A stretch of 44,819 nucleotides of DNA from NCBI GenBank assembly GCA_022842305.1, contig JALHPY010000022.1, forward strand, positions 1-44,819, written 5' to 3'. The position numbers were made by a program, and so were the translations under genes. This stretch comes from Rubrivivax sp. (GTDB lineage Bacteria > Pseudomonadota > Gammaproteobacteria > Burkholderiales > Burkholderiaceae_C). Under the pieces are notes generated by a model. The model searched no databases. It saw only the letters and a program-made list of their open reading frames with translations, and was not told the DNA's origin. How positions within the stretch are numbered: the stretch's first letter is position 1; every line of letters starts with the position of its first letter. Below are positions 11,661 through 19,033 of the stretch, one piece after another.

Positions 11661-11671
11661 GTCGATTCCCT

Positions 11672-11695
11672 GGTAATGTATTTCACTACACAACG
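11672..11695 (-). promoter_or_regulatory. Candidate ModE operator in front of modA
   Basis: On the minus strand the sequence is GTTGTGTA-N6-TACATTAC, two half-sites matching each other as an inverted repeat at 6 of 8 positions. It closely resembles the known E. coli modA operator layout GTTATATT-N6-TACATAAC. It lies 12 bases upstream of the preferred modA start, where bound ModE would block transcription or initiation. This fits the usual Mo-dependent repression by the modE product encoded in the same cluster. Confidence 0.6.
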
Positions 11696-11751
11696 AACCA
11701 CATGCAAACCACGGGCCACGGCCGGCCCTGCCTCTGCCGCCCTCCCCGCGA

Positions 11752-12177
11752 TCAGGTCTCGGGCCCGAAGCACAGCGGCCGGTCGCTGCAGACGGCGCAG
11801 CTGGGGGCCTTGCAGATGAACAGCTGTTCGCGTTCGCACAGCTGCTTGTAGAGGAACTTCTTCCACTTCATGTCGGCGTGGTTGCGCGCCACCAGCGCCG
11901 GGAACCAGTGCGCCATCAGCGCCGACAGTTCGGCGCGCGATTCGAAGCCCAGGTCCTGCCACAGGTGCTGGTCACCCAGGCAGGCCAGCGCCACCCATTC
12001 GGCGACAGAGGCCCGCTGCTGCGCCGTGCCGGCTTCCGGGTTGGCGTGGTCCAGCAGCAGCGCGCGCACGTCGGCGACTTCGTCGTCGCGCAGCGTGCGC
12101 CGCTGCAGCACCTGCGCCTGCAGCGCCGGGTGCAACGGGGCGGGGATGGGCACGTGACCCGCTGCGGCGGCTTGCAT
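11752..12177 (-). CDS. nifQ: NifQ, molybdenum donor for FeMo-cofactor synthesis
   Basis: This 141-residue protein ends with the NifQ iron-sulfur motif C-x4-C-x2-C-x5-C (Cys122, 127, 130, 136). NifQ carries a Mo-Fe-S cluster and passes Mo to NifEN/NifH. It is shorter than many NifQ proteins because the N-terminal part is reduced. The start is the ATG two bases beyond the fdxB stop. It is the last gene of the nifE operon and lies next to modA, which links Mo import to Mo use. Confidence 0.88.
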   Translation of the reverse strand: MQAAAAGHVPIPAPLHPALQAQVLQRRTLRDDEVADVRALLLDHANPEAGTAQQRASVAEWVALACLGDQHLWQDLGFESRAELSALMAHWFPALVARNHADMKWKKFLYKQLCEREQLFICKAPSCAVCSDRPLCFGPET

Positions 12178-12179
12178 GG

Positions 12180-12485
12180 TCAGGCGGGGGATGGGGCGTG
12201 CGTGTGGCACTTCTTGGGGCAGATCTTGGAGCAGGCGGTGCAGCCTATGCACAGCTGCGGGTGCGCCACGGTCATGACCTTCTTTTCGTACTCTTCGTCG
12301 TCGTCGGCGTCGGGGTCCAGGCCGACGCGCTGGCCTTCGTCGTCCAGGCCCACGAGTTCGAGCACGCCGCGCGGGCAGACGCGGAAGCAGCGGCCGCAGC
12401 CGATGCACTTGATCTCGTCGATGGACTGCAAGAACTGCGGGGTCCAGCTTTCGCCGGACGGCATGGTGATGCTGAAGTCGGACAT
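12180..12485 (-). CDS. fdxB: Ferredoxin III, nif-specific (FdxB)
   Basis: The 101 residues hold two 4Fe-4S sites: [12 protein letters not shown] (Cys27, 30, 33, 37) and [12 protein letters not shown] (Cys79, 82, 85, 89), with an extra Cys93. An acidic spacer ([11 protein letters not shown]) separates them, as in FdxB proteins found downstream of nifX. It probably donates electrons during cofactor assembly. AGGAG upstream supports the start. Confidence 0.92.
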   Translation of the reverse strand: MSDFSITMPSGESWTPQFLQSIDEIKCIGCGRCFRVCPRGVLELVGLDDEGQRVGLDPDADDDEEYEKKVMTVAHPQLCIGCTACSKICPKKCHTHAPSPA

Positions 12486-12504
12486 GGCGGGGTCTCCTCT
12501 TCGG

Positions 12505-12705
12505 TCAGGCGGGTTGGGCGGCGGCCAGACGCTGGCGCGCGTCCATCAGGGCGGCATGGGCATCAAACGCGGCCTGGGCCACGGCGGGGATGCGCTGCCA
12601 ATCGGTGGGCAGTTCTTCGGACAGGTCGTGCAGGTCCATCTTGGCCTGCGTGGCCTTGGCGTTGAGCTTGCGCACTTCGGCCTTCAAGGTGTCGATGTCG
12701 CTCAT
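12505..12705 (-). CDS. Small nif-associated helical protein of the CCE_0567 / Rop-like family
   Basis: The 66 residues are almost entirely helical ([30 protein letters not shown]). They match the short Rop-like proteins regularly found between the NifX-associated protein and FdxB. Members form helical hairpins, and one has been described as a metal-binding protein, but the role in nitrogen fixation is unknown. It sits 8 bases after the DUF269 gene and is clearly within the operon. Confidence 0.8.
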   Translation of the reverse strand: MSDIDTLKAEVRKLNAKATQAKMDLHDLSEELPTDWQRIPAVAQAAFDAHAALMDARQRLAAAQPA

Positions 12706-12713
12706 GGTCTGGC

Positions 12714-13214
12714 TCAGCCGTAACGCGCAACGTCAGGGTAGGTTTCGATCATCGTGACGCCCTCCTGCACCAGCTTGCTGCCGGCCTGCGCCAGCTTGGC
12801 CAGGCTGGGGAAGCCGAAGCGGTGCACGTCGCGCAGGTAGCGGTTGACGACAATCAGCCGGCCGGTGGTCAGCACGCAGCGGCCGAAGCCTTCGTGGCTC
12901 ATCTTCATCATCGGCGCCACCATGCAGCCGGTGGCCCGCTCGATGGACAGGCCCACGGCGTTGTGGAACAGGTCCAGGCGCCACAGCGTGTCGGGGTCGG
13001 GGTCGCCCATCATGGGCAGCTCGCGCCGCTGTTCGGCCGTCAGGATGTAGGGCTGCAGCAGCGTGGCGTCGCTTTTGCCCTCCCAGGTGCCGTGGGTGTC
13101 CTGCGCGCGCAGCTGTTTGATCAGCTCGATCACGAAGGGGTCGCGCAGCAGGGCTTCTTCGCTCGGTGCGTCGACCACGGGTTCGCTCACCGGGCTGCTC
13201 ACCGTGCCGCTCAT
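12714..13214 (-). CDS. NifX-associated nitrogen fixation protein (DUF269 family)
   Basis: This 166-residue protein shows the conserved core [24 protein letters not shown] and the Met-rich segment [20 protein letters not shown] typical of the family encoded directly after nifX. The biochemical role is not established. It starts four bases inside nifX (overlap 13211-13214), indicating translational coupling. The metal-affine residues in the middle segment (Met, His, Cys) may matter for cofactor handling, which is inference. Confidence 0.9.
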   Translation of the reverse strand: MSGTVSSPVSEPVVDAPSEEALLRDPFVIELIKQLRAQDTHGTWEGKSDATLLQPYILTAEQRRELPMMGDPDPDTLWRLDLFHNAVGLSIERATGCMVAPMMKMSHEGFGRCVLTTGRLIVVNRYLRDVHRFGFPSLAKLAQAGSKLVQEGVTMIETYPDVARYG

Positions 13215-13621
13215 GGCCGGGCTCCTTCGTCTTCGAAGTCGAAGCTCTTCTCCTGGCCCTTGAGCAGCGCCTTGCGCAGCCAGGGCGGCGGCGTGCCCTT
13301 CAGCACCGCCTGCAGCTTGTCCAGGATGTCGAGGATGGGCTCGGGCGTATTGACCTTGACCGGGTGGACCTTGGCCGCCACCACGCGCGCAGCGGCCGAG
13401 CCGCCAATGGCCGCCACGTAGACGATGGCGCAGTCGGCTATTGCCGCCAGCTTGGGCGCCAGCTTGTCCTCGTCGCCGTCTTCGGCCAGGTCTTCGCCGA
13501 ACTCGAAGTTCTGCACGAAGCGGTAGCCGTCGGGCTGCACGTCGTACACGGCCAGCTGCTTGGCCCAGCCGAAGTGCGCGTCCACGCGCTGCTGGTCCTG
13601 GGTGGCGAAGGCGACTTTCAT
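13211..13621 (-). CDS. nifX: NifX, FeMo-cofactor precursor carrier
   Basis: The 136 residues form a single dinitrogenase iron-molybdenum-cofactor-binding domain beginning [27 protein letters not shown], with the [12 protein letters not shown] stretch. NifX binds NifB-co and the VK-cluster and shuttles them to and from NifEN. An acidic/aromatic tail (FDFEDEG) follows. It lies 36 bases after nifN. Confidence 0.9.
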   Translation of the reverse strand: MKVAFATQDQQRVDAHFGWAKQLAVYDVQPDGYRFVQNFEFGEDLAEDGDEDKLAPKLAAIADCAIVYVAAIGGSAAARVVAAKVHPVKVNTPEPILDILDKLQAVLKGTPPPWLRKALLKGQEKSFDFEDEGARP

Positions 13622-13657
13622 GGCGGTGCTCCTCGAAGGTGATGTGGGGGATGGGGC

Positions 13658-15043
13658 TCAGGCGGCAGTCGCGGAGGTCGTCGCGCTCACCTGGGCCACG
13701 GCGGCCAGCGATGCCGCGGGCAGCGGCCAGTCGTTGGCGCCGGCGTGGTGGATCTGGGCTATCAGCAGGTTGCCCACGGCGTAGATGAAGTCGCGCGTGC
13801 CGCGGTAGCCGACCATGCGGATATGGGCGTTGCCAACGCGGTCGAACATGGGGATGCCGATGCGGAACAGCGGCTTGCCTAAACGTTCGGCAGCCTGGCG
13901 GCCGTGCGAATGCGTCATCAGCAGATCACAGCCCGCGGCGGCGGCCGAACGCTCGAAGTCTTCGAGGTCGCCGATCAGCACCTCGGCCGTGGGCAAGCGT
14001 TCGAGCAGCGGCGAGCGCGTGGTGCTGACGGCCACCGCCAGCTCGGCGCCCATCTCGGCCAGCAGGCTGCCTGCCGCCCACAGCAGGTCGGGCTCGGCGG
14101 CCAGCGCCACCTTGACGTTGCCGAAATGGAAGTGCCCGTCGAGCATGGCGTCCACCAGCTGGCTGCGCTGGCGCCGCAGCCGCGCCGGCACCGGGCGGCC
14201 CGAGATCACGGAAAGCTGCTGCACGAAGGCGTCGGTGGCCAGCAGGCCTGTCAGGCGGTCGAACAGCGTGAAGGGCACGCCGGTGCGCGCCTGCAGCGCC
14301 GCAGCCGCCGGCCGCATCTGCTCACCGATGGCCAGGGTGTGGGCCGCGCCGCCCAGGGCGCGCAAATCGGCCAGCGCGGTGCCGCCCAGCGTGGTGCCCA
14401 GCCACTGATCGGGGATGTGGCCGTCCAGCGAGCCCGAGACATCGGGCACGAACACCGGCTGCAGGCCGAAGGCCTCGACGATGTCGCGCACTTCTTCCAG
14501 GTCACCCGGCGTCAGGTGGCAACCGGGCAGGATGTTCACGCGGCCGGCATCGCGCGGCGATTCGGCATCCGGCAGCTGCGTGACCAGCTGGGTGACCGCA
14601 TGCGCCCAGCCGTCCTGGAAGGCGCCCACGTAGTCGGGCGTGGAGACGTAGACGATCTCGGTGTCGGCCAGCTCGGGGTGCTGGGTACGGGCCAGCTTGA
14701 TGTAGCCGGTGACATCGTCGCCCTTGGTCTCGGTCAGGCCGGTGGAGCAGATGGCGATCAGCTTGGGCTGCGCGCGGCTGCGGATGTTGAGGAGGGCCGA
14801 CGCCAGGTTGTCGTAGCCACCCATGATGGTGGTGGCCTCGTTCATGGCCGTGGTCTGCAGCGGGATGGCCTCTTTGAAGTGGCGCACCAGCAGCACGATG
14901 CCGAACGAGGTGCAGCCCTGCGAGCCGTGCATCAGCGGCATGCAGCTGCCCAGGCCCATGAAGGCAAAAGCCGCGCCCAGCGGCTGGCTCATCTTCAGCG
15001 GGTTGACGCTGCAGGCCTTCCTGGTTTCGATGACGTGGGCCAT
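13658..15043 (-). CDS. nifN: NifN, beta-like subunit of the FeMo-cofactor scaffold NifEN
   Basis: From the ATG at 15043 the protein has 461 residues and is homologous to NifK. The N-terminus carries [21 protein letters not shown] and the segment [13 protein letters not shown], the Cys region that holds the 4Fe-4S cluster with NifE. The nifE stop and this start are separated by one base (TGA-G-ATG). NifEN is the scaffold on which NifB-co is matured with Mo and homocitrate. The frame is open further upstream into nifE, but only the 15043 start fits the family. Confidence 0.95.
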   Translation of the reverse strand: MAHVIETRKACSVNPLKMSQPLGAAFAFMGLGSCMPLMHGSQGCTSFGIVLLVRHFKEAIPLQTTAMNEATTIMGGYDNLASALLNIRSRAQPKLIAICSTGLTETKGDDVTGYIKLARTQHPELADTEIVYVSTPDYVGAFQDGWAHAVTQLVTQLPDAESPRDAGRVNILPGCHLTPGDLEEVRDIVEAFGLQPVFVPDVSGSLDGHIPDQWLGTTLGGTALADLRALGGAAHTLAIGEQMRPAAAALQARTGVPFTLFDRLTGLLATDAFVQQLSVISGRPVPARLRRQRSQLVDAMLDGHFHFGNVKVALAAEPDLLWAAGSLLAEMGAELAVAVSTTRSPLLERLPTAEVLIGDLEDFERSAAAAGCDLLMTHSHGRQAAERLGKPLFRIGIPMFDRVGNAHIRMVGYRGTRDFIYAVGNLLIAQIHHAGANDWPLPAASLAAVAQVSATTSATAA

Positions 15044-15044
15044 C

Positions 15045-16469
15045 TCAGTGCCCACCCGCCAAGAGCTGGTCACCGGTCTCCCAGGGCGCCGGTGTGCGCA
15101 CCTGCGCCCACACCGGGTTGAACAGCGCCTTGTCGATCTCGGCCACCATGGTGACCATGCCCTCGTAGCCGGCAAAGGCCTGGTGGCGCTCCTGGTTGAT
15201 GTCCATCCAGGGCATGCGCGCCTTCAGCGCCACGAACTGGCTGCGGCCACCGCTGAGCATGATGTCGGCCCGGGCGTCGCGCAGCATCGCGTACATCTGC
15301 TTGGGCGTCATGTCGTCGATCATGTGGGCGCTGTCTTCCTCGGTCAGGCCCATGATTTCCTTGATCTTCGCCTTGTCTTCCTTGGTGCTCTTCTTGACGC
15401 TGGTGCCCACCACTTCCAGGCCGGCCTCCTGCAGCGCCGAGACCACGCTCCAGCTCTTCACGCCGCCGGTGATGAGCAGCACCTTCTTGCCCGCCAGGCG
15501 TTCGCGGTAGGCGCGGATGCGCTCCCAGGCGCGCGCTTCTTCCACCGCGATCAAGGCTTCGGCGCGAGCATGCAGGTCGGCCGGCGCACCGCGCTCGACC
15601 AGCAGCCGCGCAATCTCGCGCAGCGTGCTGCTCATGTCGCTGATGCCGTAGAAGCTGCCTTCGAAGTACGGGATGCCCCAGCGCTGCTGCATGCGCGTGG
15701 CGACGTTGATCATCGACTTGCTGCACACCATCATGTTGGCGCGCGCGCGGTGGGCTGAGGCCACCTCGTTGTAGCGCCCGTCGCCCGAGATGCACGACAG
15801 CACGCGCACGCCTAAAGCGTCGAGCAGCGGCTTCACCTGCCACAGCTCGCCGCTGAGGTTGTACTCGCCGATGATGTTGATGTCGTACGGCGTGGTGTGC
15901 GTGGGCTCGACGGTGCCGATCACGTAGTCAAGCAGCGCCTCGGCGCCGAGCTTGTTGCCCAGGTTCTTGGGGCCGGCAAAGCCCGGGGCGTTGACCGGGA
16001 TGATGGGCTTGCCGAACTTCTCGGTGGCGCGGCGGCACACGGCTTCGATGTCGTCGCCAATCATCGCTGTCACGCAGGTCTGATAGACAAACACCGCGGG
16101 CGGGTCGACTTTCTCGATGATCTCGCGCACCGCCTTGAACAGGCGCTTCTCGCCGCCGTAGATGACGTCGAACTCGTTGATGTCGGTGGTGAAGCCGCTG
16201 CGGTAGGTCTGCGGGCCCGACGACGCGCTGCTGCGGTTGTCCCAGCTGCTGCCTTCGCAGGCGATGGGGCCGTGCACCAAGTGGGCCACGTCCACGATGG
16301 GTTGCAGCGCAATCTTGGCGCCGTCAAAGGCGCAGCCGCCGGCCGCGGCGCCGGGCGTCAGCTGCTTGGTGCAGCCGGCCTTGCGCGACTTGGCGCCCTT
16401 GGACTGGTTGACGTCGCAACCCGGCTCGTCGAAGACCTGGGCGATCTTGGCGTTGAGGGTGTGCGACAT
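15045..16469 (-). CDS. nifE: NifE, alpha-like subunit of the FeMo-cofactor scaffold NifEN
   Basis: The 474-residue protein is homologous to NifD. Conserved Cys46, Cys71 and Cys132 (GGCAF, GPIACEGSSWDNR, VYQTCVTAMIGDD) correspond to the inter-subunit cluster site. A Cys in NMMVCSKSMINV matches the cofactor-ligand position of NifD. AAAGG six bases before the ATG supports the start. It leads the operon nifE-N-X-DUF269-CCE_0567-fdxB-nifQ and has its own sigma-54 promoter. Confidence 0.96.
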   Translation of the reverse strand: MSHTLNAKIAQVFDEPGCDVNQSKGAKSRKAGCTKQLTPGAAAGGCAFDGAKIALQPIVDVAHLVHGPIACEGSSWDNRSSASSGPQTYRSGFTTDINEFDVIYGGEKRLFKAVREIIEKVDPPAVFVYQTCVTAMIGDDIEAVCRRATEKFGKPIIPVNAPGFAGPKNLGNKLGAEALLDYVIGTVEPTHTTPYDINIIGEYNLSGELWQVKPLLDALGVRVLSCISGDGRYNEVASAHRARANMMVCSKSMINVATRMQQRWGIPYFEGSFYGISDMSSTLREIARLLVERGAPADLHARAEALIAVEEARAWERIRAYRERLAGKKVLLITGGVKSWSVVSALQEAGLEVVGTSVKKSTKEDKAKIKEIMGLTEEDSAHMIDDMTPKQMYAMLRDARADIMLSGGRSQFVALKARMPWMDINQERHQAFAGYEGMVTMVAEIDKALFNPVWAQVRTPAPWETGDQLLAGGH

Positions 16470-16503
16470 GCGGTGCCTTTCGTTGGCAGGGTTGCATGCA
16501 CCA

Positions 16504-16522
16504 TCGCAGGATTGGTGCCAGC
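16504..16522 (-). promoter_or_regulatory. Sigma-54 (-24/-12) promoter of nifE
   Basis: The minus strand reads CTGGCACCAATCCTGCGA. The -24 GG is at 16519-16518 and the -12 GC at 16507-16506, with the required spacing. Two bases differ from the strongest consensus (C for G after TGGCAC, C for the first T of TTGC). The predicted transcript would start near 16494, 25 bases before nifE. Confidence 0.75.
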
Positions 16523-16548
16523 ACCTGCCAGCGAGCCAATCCCCGGCA

Positions 16549-16561
16549 AATCAAGCACTTG
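16549..16561 (+). promoter_or_regulatory. IHF-like site upstream of nifE
   Basis: AATCAAGCACTTG matches the IHF consensus WATCAANNNNTTR at every position. It lies about 30 bases upstream of the -24 element, where bending would bring an upstream activator to the polymerase. Further out, TGT at 16580-16582 and ACA at 16601-16603 form an unusual TGT-N18-ACA pair in place of a standard NifA site. Confidence 0.6.
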
Positions 16562-16639
16562 GCGCGGCAGGACTGGCCTTGTAGGGTTGGGCGGATTGCG
16601 ACAAAAGCGACGCGGCCGGCGCACCCGAAGGCGCCCGCC

Positions 16640-17062
16640 TCAGGGGCAGGGGCCGGCGTCGGGCGCGGCGGCGCAGCCTTCCAGCGGCGCGCTGCGGTCC
16701 GCGCCCGCGGCCAGGCCGACGAAGCGGTCAACCTGGGCCGGGTCGAAGCCGACCAGGCGCGCGCCGTCTTCGCGCTGCAGCAGCGGGCGGCGTATCAGCA
16801 GCGGCTGCGCCAGCAGCAGGGCCAGCGCCGCGTCGGCGTCCAGTTGCTCGGGCACGACCTGGCCGCTCTTCACGGCGGGGGCCGCGCGGTTGAACCAGTC
16901 GGCCACGGGCAGCGGCGTCAGAAAGGGCAGCAAGGTATGCGCGGTCCAGGGCTCGCTGAGCAAGTCGTGGCGGATCAGCGTGTGGCCGGCGGCCTGCAGC
17001 AGCGCGCGCTGGCGCGCATTGCCGGCACAGCCGGGCTTCTCGAAGAAGTGGATAGTGCTCAT
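16640..17062 (-). CDS. ArsC-family nitrogenase-associated protein
   Basis: This 140-residue thioredoxin-fold protein begins MSTIHFFEKPGCAGNARQRALL, giving the ArsC-type GCxxxxR arrangement with Cys12, and later has DWFNRAAP and LIRRPLL segments of the ArsC/Spx family. Members of this subgroup are encoded next to nif genes, but their function is unknown, and arsenate reduction is not implied. An ATG at 17068 is an alternative start. It lies directly upstream of the nifE promoter on the same strand. Confidence 0.8.
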   Translation of the reverse strand: MSTIHFFEKPGCAGNARQRALLQAAGHTLIRHDLLSEPWTAHTLLPFLTPLPVADWFNRAAPAVKSGQVVPEQLDADAALALLLAQPLLIRRPLLQREDGARLVGFDPAQVDRFVGLAAGADRSAPLEGCAAAPDAGPCP

Positions 17063-17074
17063 GGCCATCCATGC

Positions 17075-17091
17075 AGCAATCGGCGTACCAC
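17075..17091 (-). promoter_or_regulatory. Possible sigma-54 promoter for the ArsC-like gene
   Basis: The minus strand reads GTGGTACGCCGATTGCT with GG at 17089-17088 and GC at 17077-17076, a good -24/-12 match with correct spacing. However, the predicted start near 17064 leaves almost no leader before the ATG at 17062. The transcript would be nearly leaderless, or the match is fortuitous. Confidence 0.35.
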
Positions 17092-17101
17092 GGCGTTCGG
17101 C

Positions 17102-17119
17102 TTGGACCGGATGTTGCAT
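17102..17119 (+). promoter_or_regulatory. Sigma-54 promoter of the NafY/NifX-like gene
   Basis: TTGGACCGGATGTTGCAT has GG at 17104-17105 and GC at 17116-17117 with correct spacing and a perfect TTGCAT -12 element. The expected transcript start near 17129 leaves a leader of about 20 bases before the ATG at 17150. No TGT-N10-ACA NifA site was found within about 200 bases upstream. Confidence 0.65.
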
Positions 17120-17149
17120 GGCGGGTGGCGTAGCCACGGACCTTGCAGC

Positions 17150-17542
17150 ATGAAGATCGCCATCGCCGTCACCGATTCGGAACTGAGCCCGCAGGTCGCC
17201 GGCCACGCTGGCCAGGCGCGCCACTGGCTGCTGTTCGACTGCCAGCCGGGTGCAGCGCTGCCGCCGGGCCAGCGCGTGCAGCTGACCAAGGAGCAGCTGC
17301 CGCATCACTTTCAGGACGACGGCCCGCACCCGCTGCACGGCGTGGAAATCATGATCGCCGGCAGCGCGGGCGACGGCTTTCTGCGCCACATGACCAAATG
17401 GGGGGCGCAGGTGCTGCTGACGGGAGAGACGGACCCTACTCTGGCATTGCGCAAGGTGCTGGATGGCGAGGCTTTGCCGGATACGCGCTTTGACATCACG
17501 ACTACGCTGTGCAAGTTGAGGGATTTGTTTTCGAGGCATTGA
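17150..17542 (+). CDS. NifX/NafY-type FeMo-cofactor-binding domain protein
   Basis: The 130 residues begin KIAIAVTDSELSPQVAGHAGQARHWLLFD and continue with MIAGSAGDGFLRHMTKWGAQVLLTGE, the fold of the dinitrogenase iron-molybdenum-cofactor-binding family (NifX, NafY, VnfX, C-terminal NifB). It is a second single-domain member in the window besides nifX. It is transcribed divergently from the ArsC-like gene and has its own -24/-12 promoter. Role as an extra carrier or apo-NifDK chaperone is inferred from family. Confidence 0.85.
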   Translation: MKIAIAVTDSELSPQVAGHAGQARHWLLFDCQPGAALPPGQRVQLTKEQLPHHFQDDGPHPLHGVEIMIAGSAGDGFLRHMTKWGAQVLLTGETDPTLALRKVLDGEALPDTRFDITTTLCKLRDLFSRH

Positions 17543-18141
17543 GTTGCTGGGCGCGTGCCTGCAGTGGCGCGGCAAAGGCGGGCCCGGGCGGGCCGCGGCG
17601 CTTCGGCAAGGCGGTCGGCCCCTGGGGGGCCGACTACCCTTGCGGTGCTCGGGCCCGTGGCCCTGCCGCAAAACTCGCTGCGCTCACTGCGTTCGCTGCG
17701 CTCGAACAGTTGCGGCAAGTCAGTCCACGATGCTCGCTGCGCTCGCGGCCACGCGCCCTGCGCTCCTCGGCGCCTTGCAGGCGCGCCACGGCCCGCCCGA
17801 GCCCGCCTTTGCGGAACATGGGTGGAGCGCGCGTGCCACCGCTCGTTGTTGAGCGCCAGGCGGCATTCGGCGGCGGCGATTTCTGCGGCGACGAGGAACG
17901 CAGCCCCGGGGTCGCGCGCGCAGCGCGCTTCGTGAACCGACTCGGCGCATCTGTCCGAGCGCAGCGAACGCAGTGAGCGTAGCGAGTTATGCGCCGCGAC
18001 CCCGGGGCGAGTACCGCAGTGGAGTCGGCCCCCCAGGGGCCGACCGCCGCAGCATGAGCCGCCGCCGAATGCCGCCTGGCGCGACGCGCCACTGCTTGCC
18101 CGCGTCCGCCTTTGCCGCGCTACTGCGACGACAACGACAAC
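17543..18141. repeat. Non-coding island of interlocking inverted repeats
   Basis: I find no credible gene in these 599 bases. They contain at least three inverted repeat families. (a) 17674-17704 and 17956-17986 are inverted copies differing at one of 31 positions (core CTCACTGCGTTCGCTGCGCT). (b) The hairpin at 17614-17634 recurs in inverted orientation at 18024-18044, and (a) and (b) together form arms of about 100 bases. (c) 17853-17877 recurs inverted at 18058-18082. A fourth unit at 17561-17600 has inverted copies at 17784-17812 and 18101-18126. It separates the nifE side from the nifHDK side. Confidence 0.7.
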
Positions 18142-18474
18142 TCAAAGATCGTCCGCCAACACTTCCAACGCAATCAACTGCTCACGCAGCGCCAGCCGCG
18201 CGCGCCAGCCCTGGCCTTCCCAGAAGGGGTCACCAACGCGCTCGAACGCCGCCATCGCCGCAGACTCATCGGTATAGATGCGATGCTCGCCACGCGCATG
18301 CAAAGTGGCTTCGGCAGCCTCGGCCAGCGCGCCCATCTCGTCGGGGAAACTGTCATCGTCCAGCCGCGCCGCAGCCTCGCCCGTGACCAGCTTGCGCAGC
18401 AGATCGGGGGCGTCGTAGGCGAACCAGGCGTGGGCCGGGGCGCCGGAGACGGGCTTCTCGACGACGATGATCAT
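18142..18474 (-). CDS. Unknown protein downstream of the nif ferredoxin
   Basis: This 110-residue acidic protein begins MIIVVEKPVSGAPAHAWFAYDAPDLL and contains FERVGDPFWEGQGWRARLALREQL. I do not recognise the family. No signal peptide, membrane segment or Cys motif is present. It follows the 2Fe-2S ferredoxin gene on the same strand, 57 bases away with a hairpin between them. It is probably the last gene of the nifHDK transcription unit. Confidence 0.65.
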   Translation of the reverse strand: MIIVVEKPVSGAPAHAWFAYDAPDLLRKLVTGEAAARLDDDSFPDEMGALAEAAEATLHARGEHRIYTDESAAMAAFERVGDPFWEGQGWRARLALREQLIALEVLADDL

Positions 18475-18494
18475 GGATTAGTGTGCAAGGAAGA

Positions 18495-18526
18495 GGGCCC
18501 GGTCGGTGTTGTCACCCATCGGGCCC
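18495..18526 (-). terminator. Stem-loop between the ferredoxin and the unknown gene
   Basis: GGGCCCG (18495-18501) pairs with CGGGCCC (18520-18526), and inside it GGTG pairs with CACC around a TTGT loop. On the minus strand it is followed by TCTTCC, not a T run. It could attenuate or process the message between the two genes rather than end it. Confidence 0.45.
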
Positions 18527-18531
18527 GGGCT

Positions 18532-18879
18532 TCAGAAGGTCACCAGGATGTCTTCGTGGCGCACGATGAACTGACAGGCCAGGCGCCAGGGCGGCGGCAT
18601 ATCGTTGACTTCGGCGTCCTCGATCTGCTTGGCCGTGATCTTGCCGGCGTAGCGCAGAACCGTCTTTTCCTTCTCGGTGAGCGCAATGCCCATCGGACGG
18701 TTGGTGCCCAGCACCTTGACCTGCACCAGGCAGGAGCCGCACTCGCCGTTCTGGCATTCGAAATGCACGCCAAGCTTGTTGGCCTGCGCCACGGCCAGCA
18801 GGGTCTTGTTGTCACCGGCCACAGCGTAGACGGTGACGTCGCGCGGCATGCTCGGCGAAGAGAAAGTCACATTGGCCAT
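18532..18879 (-). CDS. 2Fe-2S ferredoxin of the nifHDK operon
   Basis: The 115-residue plant-type ferredoxin has ECQNGECGSCLVQV (C-x4-C-x2-C) and a later Cys in RLACQF, which together bind a 2Fe-2S cluster. GGAGG five to six bases before the ATG at 18879 supports this start. It follows nifK. Its likely role is electron delivery to nitrogenase or to cluster assembly. The partner is not shown by the sequence. Confidence 0.85.
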   Translation of the reverse strand: MANVTFSSPSMPRDVTVYAVAGDNKTLLAVAQANKLGVHFECQNGECGSCLVQVKVLGTNRPMGIALTEKEKTVLRYAGKITAKQIEDAEVNDMPPPWRLACQFIVRHEDILVTF

Positions 18880-18912
18880 GAGGCCCTCCAAAAGAAATTA
18901 TTGAGTCGGCAT

Positions 18913-19033
18913 GAAAGGGTGCAGCCGCCGTCGCGAGCGGGCCGAGGTTGCGGCGAGCAGCGCAGCCGTACACCCGTACGGCGAGCAGCACAGTCGCAAG
19001 ATCGACCCGCGCAGCAGGCGGATGCGCCCTTTC
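18913..19033 (-). repeat. 121-base inverted repeat directly after nifK
   Basis: The outer arms 18913-18929 and 19017-19033 match at 15 of 17 positions (GAAAGGGTGC type). The centre is a perfect hairpin GCCGTAC-ACCC-GTACGGC at 18965-18982. The middle parts pair partly. One arm includes the nifK stop codon, so on the nifHDK messenger it would fold right behind nifK and before the ferredoxin ribosome site. No T run follows. It may protect the 3' end of the nifHDK message or be an inserted repeat element. Confidence 0.6.

Noticed and set aside
11658-11693. Upstream ATG at 11693 as the modA start
   Set aside because: It overlaps the candidate operator, adds an unconserved peptide, and lacks the AGGGA that precedes the ATG at 11660.
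13658-15175. Extended nifN start upstream at 15175
   Set aside because: The extra residues are Arg/Cys/Pro-rich and overlap nifE. The ATG at 15043, one base after the nifE stop, fits the family.
17543-18141. Repeat island considered as a CRISPR array
   Set aside because: Units are inverted and of unequal length, with no regular direct repeat-spacer pattern and no cas genes nearby.
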